Assembly (NCBI GenBank): GCA_026874595.1
Contig: CM049322.1
Span: 9,816,400-9,880,399 of the forward strand
Direction of reading: 5' to 3'
Length of the DNA stretch: 64,000 nucleotides
Source: Sipunculus nudus
Taxonomy: Eukaryota > Annelida > Sipuncula > Golfingiida > Sipunculidae
Shown piece after piece: positions 58,141 through 64,000 of the stretch; positions within the stretch are counted from its first letter, which is position 1; each line of letters begins with the position of its first letter. A program made the position numbers and the translations under genes. The notes below the pieces were generated by a model. That model worked only from the letters and a program-made list of their open reading frames with translations. It ran no database searches and was not told where the DNA came from.

Positions 58141-60239
58141 TTTAATTAATGGCAAACTAGAAGTTTACTGACTGGAAGGCTTCCCGGGCCCACCAAACAT
58201 TGCCATATTGTTGATTAGCAGACATGCCTGACTTGTGATTGTAGAAACAAGCATTGAAATGGCGGGAAAAAAAACAGACGAGCCAAGAGTAGTTTTGACA
58301 AACTATGTTAAGAGTGTCTTATAAAAAAAGCAAAATGGTGAAAGATAGAATTAAATTCTATTATAGTAAAAGAAGCATTGTCTATATCACTTAGTTGCAA
58401 CCATAAATCACACATTCAGGCCTGTGTGTTCATCTGTACGATTTTAATATCCGTTTATGATAAATTATTTAGTGAGCTATCATGTGCTTCATTTTGCATG
58501 GAAATTAATTCTAAAAGTTGAAGCTTCTTGTCATGGAATAAGGACCAATATCCATGACAGTTGTGTCAAAATTGTTTAAGAAACAACGAACCACGGTTCT
58601 TCTAGCGGTAACCCAGCTGCAGAAATCAAGATGTTATACAGTAGGAAAACCAAAATATTAACGGCTATCAGCATTTTATTTTTGCACTTAATTAAGTTCT
58701 TCTTTCAAATCAAATTCATGCTTAAATGTGTCAATGTAGATAAAAAATTAATATTGGTAAAAGAACCACGGCTTAAATCAGTATTGGACAGATTGTATTG
58801 TTAGCGAAAACAATATAAGACGAATTTTTAAATAATATGCAAAAGAGTATCTTGGAGATCACTCACAGTTATTTACTTATTCACTTACAGAGTAATAGGT
58901 GGCGAAAGCAGATTTAAAAAAAGGCATCAACATTTTCCAATTTTGTAATAAAACCAGGTTTTTTATATAGGAAAATTTGTTGGTATAAGTTTATCATCGT
59001 AAACAATGTGCAGTCGGATGAGGATGTTTTTACCTGGACCCATGCAAAATCATTTTGATTGTAAATAAGTTTAAGAATACTCATCAGTCAGGATAAACAT
59101 TCATAAATATGTGCTTTATTAACAAGAATGATATGTCTATTACACGAATCAGCTATAACAGCCGACATGATGTAGCCCGGCAAGGAAATAAGACATGCAC
59201 AAAAAGAATGCAACCACCTGTGAAGGGCAGGCTTAATCTGTGTGTGTAGACTTTATGATACTTCTGAAAGTCTGTATTCTCCTGTCATAACGCTAGCATA
59301 ACTTTGCCCCTGCCCTTCAGGCTTCGTTTTGTCACCGTGGAAAGGGTATTTGAATAAACAACGACAGGTAAAGCGTAAGACGAATTTGGCACATGAAGTT
59401 GAAGGTAGTGCTCGTACAGAACCGTCTCTCTTTTTTTCGTCAGAGGTCAGTCAAAAGCAAAGACATAGCATGGAGAGCCAGCCATCAATTACTGAACCTA
59501 ATAGGTTGGAGGGAACCTGTGCGCATACGTGGTCTACAATATAATAGCAGCAAAGTTAATGCGATTTGCTGTTCATTCAGTGTTTAATGAAAAATATTGA
59601 GTTTTTTCCCAACATGCCTTGCATCCCCGTACACCGTATATGGCACATAAGAAAATTATATTATTTGTAATTACAGACATCAAAATTTAATTTTGGAAGG
59701 GTTTCTTTTTTGTACGAAAAAAAAATATAGGAGAAATTATCCGGCTCTTCAGGTTATCCACTTGGATATGGATGTCCTCTTATCGTTGTTACCATTTGGA
59801 AGTCAATGAATGGTAACTGTCTGTACTTGTGGACACGCTAAGGTTATGGCTTGGATTATCTGCGTTGCGACTATCAAGATCACTTTCTCTGTGAGAAAAA
59901 TTATGTTATATCTTTAATTGTTATCTTGCTTTGATCTTGAAAGAAAAAGACATTAATAAAGATTACTGGTGGCATAATTATAATAGGATCCCGAAATCTT
60001 GACAGATATGTTACCTTTTTTTCTATTTTTTTATTCATTTTTTTAATGAGGGTTATTTTACCTGTCTATCAAACAATGAATGGAGCAGGGTTATATTCCC
60101 TCTTTAATTCTTGAATGTCTTGTTTTTTTCAGATTTATATTTATAGACATTATTACTCTGTTGGCACGCATCTCTTGAAACACTAACTTAAAAAAATAGC
60201 GTTATTTCTTCGTTCCGCAAATGCATAAAAATATTTTAT
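57996..60239. other. Non-coding spacer of the inverted duplication
   Basis: (TA)n at 58116-58141. No gene is recognised. The frames at 59329-59587 have no domain. Confidence 0.45.
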
Positions 60240-60435
60240 AATTGACATCGTCCTTATATTTTTTTAAGGACGTAAATTATAATTTATTATTTTAAAAATC
60301 ATAAATCTATGTTACATATCCAAACATTTGATGCAGAGATGATAATTATTCCGCATTGTGCATACAATCTGTACTTTTGTATTGTAAGGGGATTTTTTTT
60401 TCTATGAGCGACCATGTTCTATTTAAAGCTTCATA
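60240..60435. repeat. Inverted duplicate of 63830-64000
   Basis: The reverse complement of this segment matches the window's right end (ATGCGGAATAATTATCATCTCT, CAAATGTTTGGATATGTA and AAATTATAATTTACGTCCTTAAAAA-type blocks). A small hairpin, GTCCTTA...TAAGGAC, sits at 60250-60271. Confidence 0.85.
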
Positions 60436-60689
60436 CGTAGGTGGACTATTTACAAATAGGTCTTCGAAGGGAATCAACGTTAAAACATGATTTTGGTACA
60501 GACAAAATGGTATTTTTGTGTTAAATTCTTTACATTAAAAGAAAAAAAAACACGAAAATATTAATTCCTTGTCATGGCCACTGGCACTAATTTTACAAAA
60601 TCTTTTAACAAAGGTAATGCACCATTTTGAAATAGAAGTTTTGCTCACATTAAATAATAAACAGTTAAGGCACCTGGAAAATGAATTCC

Positions 60690-61195
60690 AGAAAAAAAAG
60701 ATTAAAGAAGACTCGAAATATGCGTCCATGCTGAAAAACCTAGAATGTAAGATAAGACATTGTCCAGGTTATAGTTCACATCTCTAGCGTGAACACATTA
60801 ATTACTACTTAATCGAAAATAATAACTGATAGATTAAGTTATAGCATAGAATAATTACTCTATGAAATAAGCGTTTTATCATTTAAAATGTAGTGGTGCA
60901 CATCAAACTCTAATCCTTATGGCATTTGCTGCATTATATTAAGCCAAAAGTAACAATTCACGTAATGCATTATCGACAGCCATTTCGTAACATATATGTT
61001 AAAGAGAAATATCTTATCACAATAGTTACAAGTATATCCTGTATTATATTAAACCAAAGGTAACGTGTCACGTAATGCATTATCAATAGCCATTTCGTAA
61101 CATATATGTCAAAGAAAAATATCTTATCACAATAGTAACAAGTCCATATGCCCGCATAATGTAAGTGTATGGTAGATAAAAATGACAGACTGAAA
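60690..61195. repeat. Inverted duplication, right arm, with internal tandem copy
   Basis: The counterpart of 57515-57925. In addition, a segment of about 110 bp is tandemly duplicated inside this arm (CGTAATGCATTATC at 60961 and again at 61071, each followed by CAGCCATTTCGTAACATAT-like sequence). Confidence 0.78.
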
Positions 61196-62709
61196 AAGCC
61201 CTGCCACCAACCCATCAGACAAACTCTGCTCATCACACCTTGTTGGTCAGACAGTTAAGGGCAGTGACGTCTTGCCGCAAGAGGTAAAGATGGACCAGAG
61301 CGTCCTTATTCAAGCAAAGACCCGCACGAAGTGGGGTATCGGAAACACAATTAGCAAGCTGCATATGTTCAAAGTAGATTTTTTTATTTGTATACAGAAA
61401 ATGGGACATATATCTATGGTACTTCAAACCTTTAACAAATACTAATTTCAGAAACATGTGTTTCAGCAGAGCTTTCAGAAATATATTATAAATATAATAA
61501 TTAATTTATCGTTGTTTTAAATGTCTTGGGTTTCCATAGCTATGAATTGACATCGAAAACATCACATAATTTATTCCTTGTTTAACAAGTTTTCAATGCT
61601 GTAAATGTAAGATTATTTTAACCAGTAAAATTTAATGATAGTCCATATGGTCAAGGAATTAAACTGTGTTTAAGGTTGTCAACCTGGTTTCGGTTTTCTG
61701 CGCAATGTTCTGAGATCCAGGGATAACCGGGGCTCTTGTTACCATATTGAAAAACAGAGGTAAATTAGGAGTTTGCCAAGAATATTTGCAAGAAGAGAGG
61801 GTCCCAGCATGTCAGCATTGACACCGAGGCAGAGCAGAAACAAATAGTGTCCATGTTGAAAAGCTCCGCCATAAACGGTATTGACACCCTTAGCATAATG
61901 GCAAATATATAAACAAAAAGAAAAATCAATAAAACAAAGTCTGTATTTATTATTCTTAAAAGAGTACGCATTCATTCAATATCTTAAACGACAATTTCTT
62001 ACGATTTGTTTCTGATACAAGGCTCACACAAAAGTAGATTGTTATAATGTTGATGATGATGATAAATACTGCATTATGCCCTAATGGGCCTCAATACTTT
62101 CTATACTCTGGCATCATATACGCATACATTACACCATAAAGATCGTTGACATTAATTAAATAGACATTTTATTTTCTTAACACTTATGTGTGTAGGTATA
62201 TGGAATATGAACATCAGGCCAAGAGGGCATTGTGAACGGTCAACAGAGATGGAGTGCGACTGGCGAATTTTTCGTGTTCAAGATGCGGCCAAAGAGACAA
62301 CCGTATCAAATTTCAGAATCTCTAACTGTGTACAATTGGTTTCATGCATATGACTACATGTGGGATCACCTATCCTGTTTACATCAACAACATTACCTTT
62401 GTGAAAAGACTGTGAAAAGACTGTGTAAAAGACAACAATTTTGTTGCTGTGATAGTTCCATTTTAATAGATAAGGAAACGCTGTAGGCTATTTTCTTGGT
62501 GCCATAACCTTGCGCGTACAAAAATACCGTTCAAAAACAAATACACACAATATGTTTCGGTTCGTTTTTCGCTGTATGATGCTTCACGTGGTAATACTTT
62601 AGTACTATAACCCTTACAGTAATATATTTATACATGTGTTAAGTGTAACCGAAAAAAAGTTAGGCGTGTCTAAAAATATCCACACTGTATTTCCATATTC
62701 TACTTAGTT

Positions 62710-62786
<77 letters not shown>

Positions 62787-63829
62787 AAAAATGGATTGTG
62801 TAGCTTTGCATATAATATTGTCTGGCAATAAAGAACATAGCATTTACTAAAATAGAACCGTTTGGCTCATTTTGGCTCATTTTTGTATCACTTTGGGATA
62901 AGCAGCTGATAAAAAACAATTGCCACAAAGTTGATCGTATTACATCGATTTATGGAAGGCGATCACCTAAGTGTTTGTACAAACACATGCATATCCAACA
63001 GTTCAGACATATAATATGGAATCGATTCCATTAACTGACTTGTAAGCAGCAATAGATTTGCACATAACTGTACTATACTGGTACAGTTAAACCTACTGTT
63101 TTAAGTGTTGTATTAAGTGTTCATTTTATCCCCAAACAATAGACAAGAAGAACTTCTGAACAGGCGTTTTTGAATATAAACAGAAGGAAACGTATAAAGT
63201 AGTTTTTTTTAATAATCTATCCTCTGTATGATGAAGGCATGAACTATGTTTTAGTATCAGAGGACATCGTAGCTGTTCTGTAATTTGGATAAAAAGACTG
63301 ATCGATAGATATCGTTCATATCAGAAGTCAAACTGATTTTGGCGAGACTAATAAAACGTAAGCTTATTATAACACATTCATATGTCGACCTCTTGTCTAC
63401 ATATTTACAGTTTGGTTAGCATGTAGCGCCATCTGGTGGCTCAATAGCTAATGATGACCAGTCAGCCTATGCTCAGTATGGGCATACTTCCACTTTATCA
63501 TAGAAGTTGATAAGTGAGCTTTTTCATGGTTAATATGTATCATGTATTGGAACGTCACCATGTGTACAGACTAGGGTATTCTTTATTAAATTCAATTAAA
63601 CCAATTTAACTTCACCCTGCGTTCAGTGTTTGGTGTTGACATCAGTATATGAAAAGCTGAATCTTCTGACGGAGGGGATGACAAGGAATTTATTTTGTCG
63701 TGCTGTTTTCTTAATGCAAAGAATTTAATACAAACATGTTATATTATCATTTCATTTGTACCAGAATCATGTTTTTAGGTTGATTCTCTTCACATACCTA
63801 TTATTTAATGGTTCACTTACGTATAAAGC
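61196..63829. other. Non-coding, no supported gene
   Basis: (TA)n at 62713-62780. Frames at 61233-61457, 61739-61975 and 62232-62486 have no domain or splice support. Confidence 0.45.
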
Positions 63830-64000
63830 TGGAATAGAACATGATCGCTCATAAAAAAATTCAGCTGACAATACAAAGGTACAGTTTGTATGCACAATGC
63901 GGAATAATTATCATCTCTACAGCAAATGTTTGGATATGTAGCATTGATTCATGATTTTCACAATAACAAATTATAATTTACGTCCTTAAAAATATGAGGA
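63830..64000. repeat. Inverted duplicate of 60240-60435, running off the window
   Basis: Matches the reverse complement of 60240-60435 up to the last base, so the duplication continues beyond the window. Confidence 0.85.

Noticed and set aside
1-64000. CRISPR array, bacterial operon or phage
   Set aside because: No regularly spaced short repeats with unique spacers and no compact gene clusters. The retroelements, introns and repeats indicate an animal genome.

Overview
This is an AT-rich, intron-bearing, repeat-dominated animal genomic window. The repeat types (tRNA-derived SINEs, a Ngaro-type tyrosine-recombinase retroelement, a GIY-YIG Penelope-like element, an L1/Tx1-like LINE, Ty3/gypsy remnants, long (TA)n tracts, and repeats rich in TGACCTTTGACCT) suggest a marine invertebrate, most likely a bivalve mollusc. 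That assignment is inference. There are no bacterial-type operons, rRNA genes, convincing tRNA genes or CRISPR arrays.

Left part (1-20.7 kb): a candidate 195-nt protein-coding exon on the minus strand (768-962), a tRNA-derived SINE (about 2.1-2.4 kb), then a nest of retroelements. In order these are a 934-bp LTR (5794-6727, minus), a decayed LINE ORF1 (6.8-7.7 kb), a tandem repeat (8.6-9.4 kb) interrupted by a 4712-bp Ngaro-type element (9418-14129), a decayed LINE ORF2 (14.3-17.8 kb), and a minus-strand Ty3/gypsy remnant (17.8-20.7 kb). The Ngaro element has the diagnostic split direct repeats A1 ... B1-A2-B2. It encodes Gag-like, RT/RNase H and tyrosine recombinase proteins. Its gag and RT carry stops or a frameshift and a lost catalytic Asp, while its recombinase frame is open.

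Middle (20.7-35 kb): tandemly duplicated non-coding sequence, two about 97% similar copies of a dispersed repeat carrying TGACCTTTGACCT motifs (24.96-25.43 and 31.76-32.23 kb), a SINE, and a 5'-truncated Penelope-like element on the minus strand (28.55-31.73 kb). The Penelope copy has a GIY-YIG endonuclease, frameshifts, a lost catalytic Asp and a hammerhead-ribozyme-like core at its 3' end.

Right part (35-64 kb): the only recognisable host gene is a two-exon class A-like GPCR on the minus strand (exon 2 at 35672-36665, exon 1 at 41313-41341). Its promoter and first exon are duplicated about 8 kb upstream (49344-49372) with matching exon length and phase, which suggests an alternative first exon or a broken paralogue. 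Around it lie many local direct and inverted duplications. They include a foldback with about 400-bp arms (44.8-46.0 kb), a palindrome with about 140-bp arms (52.0-52.34 kb), an inverted pair at 57.5-58 and 60.7-61.2 kb, and about 20 (TA)n tracts. No (TA)n tract of comparable length occurs before 28 kb.

All alignments and identities here are by eye. Family names rest on motif recognition, without any database search.
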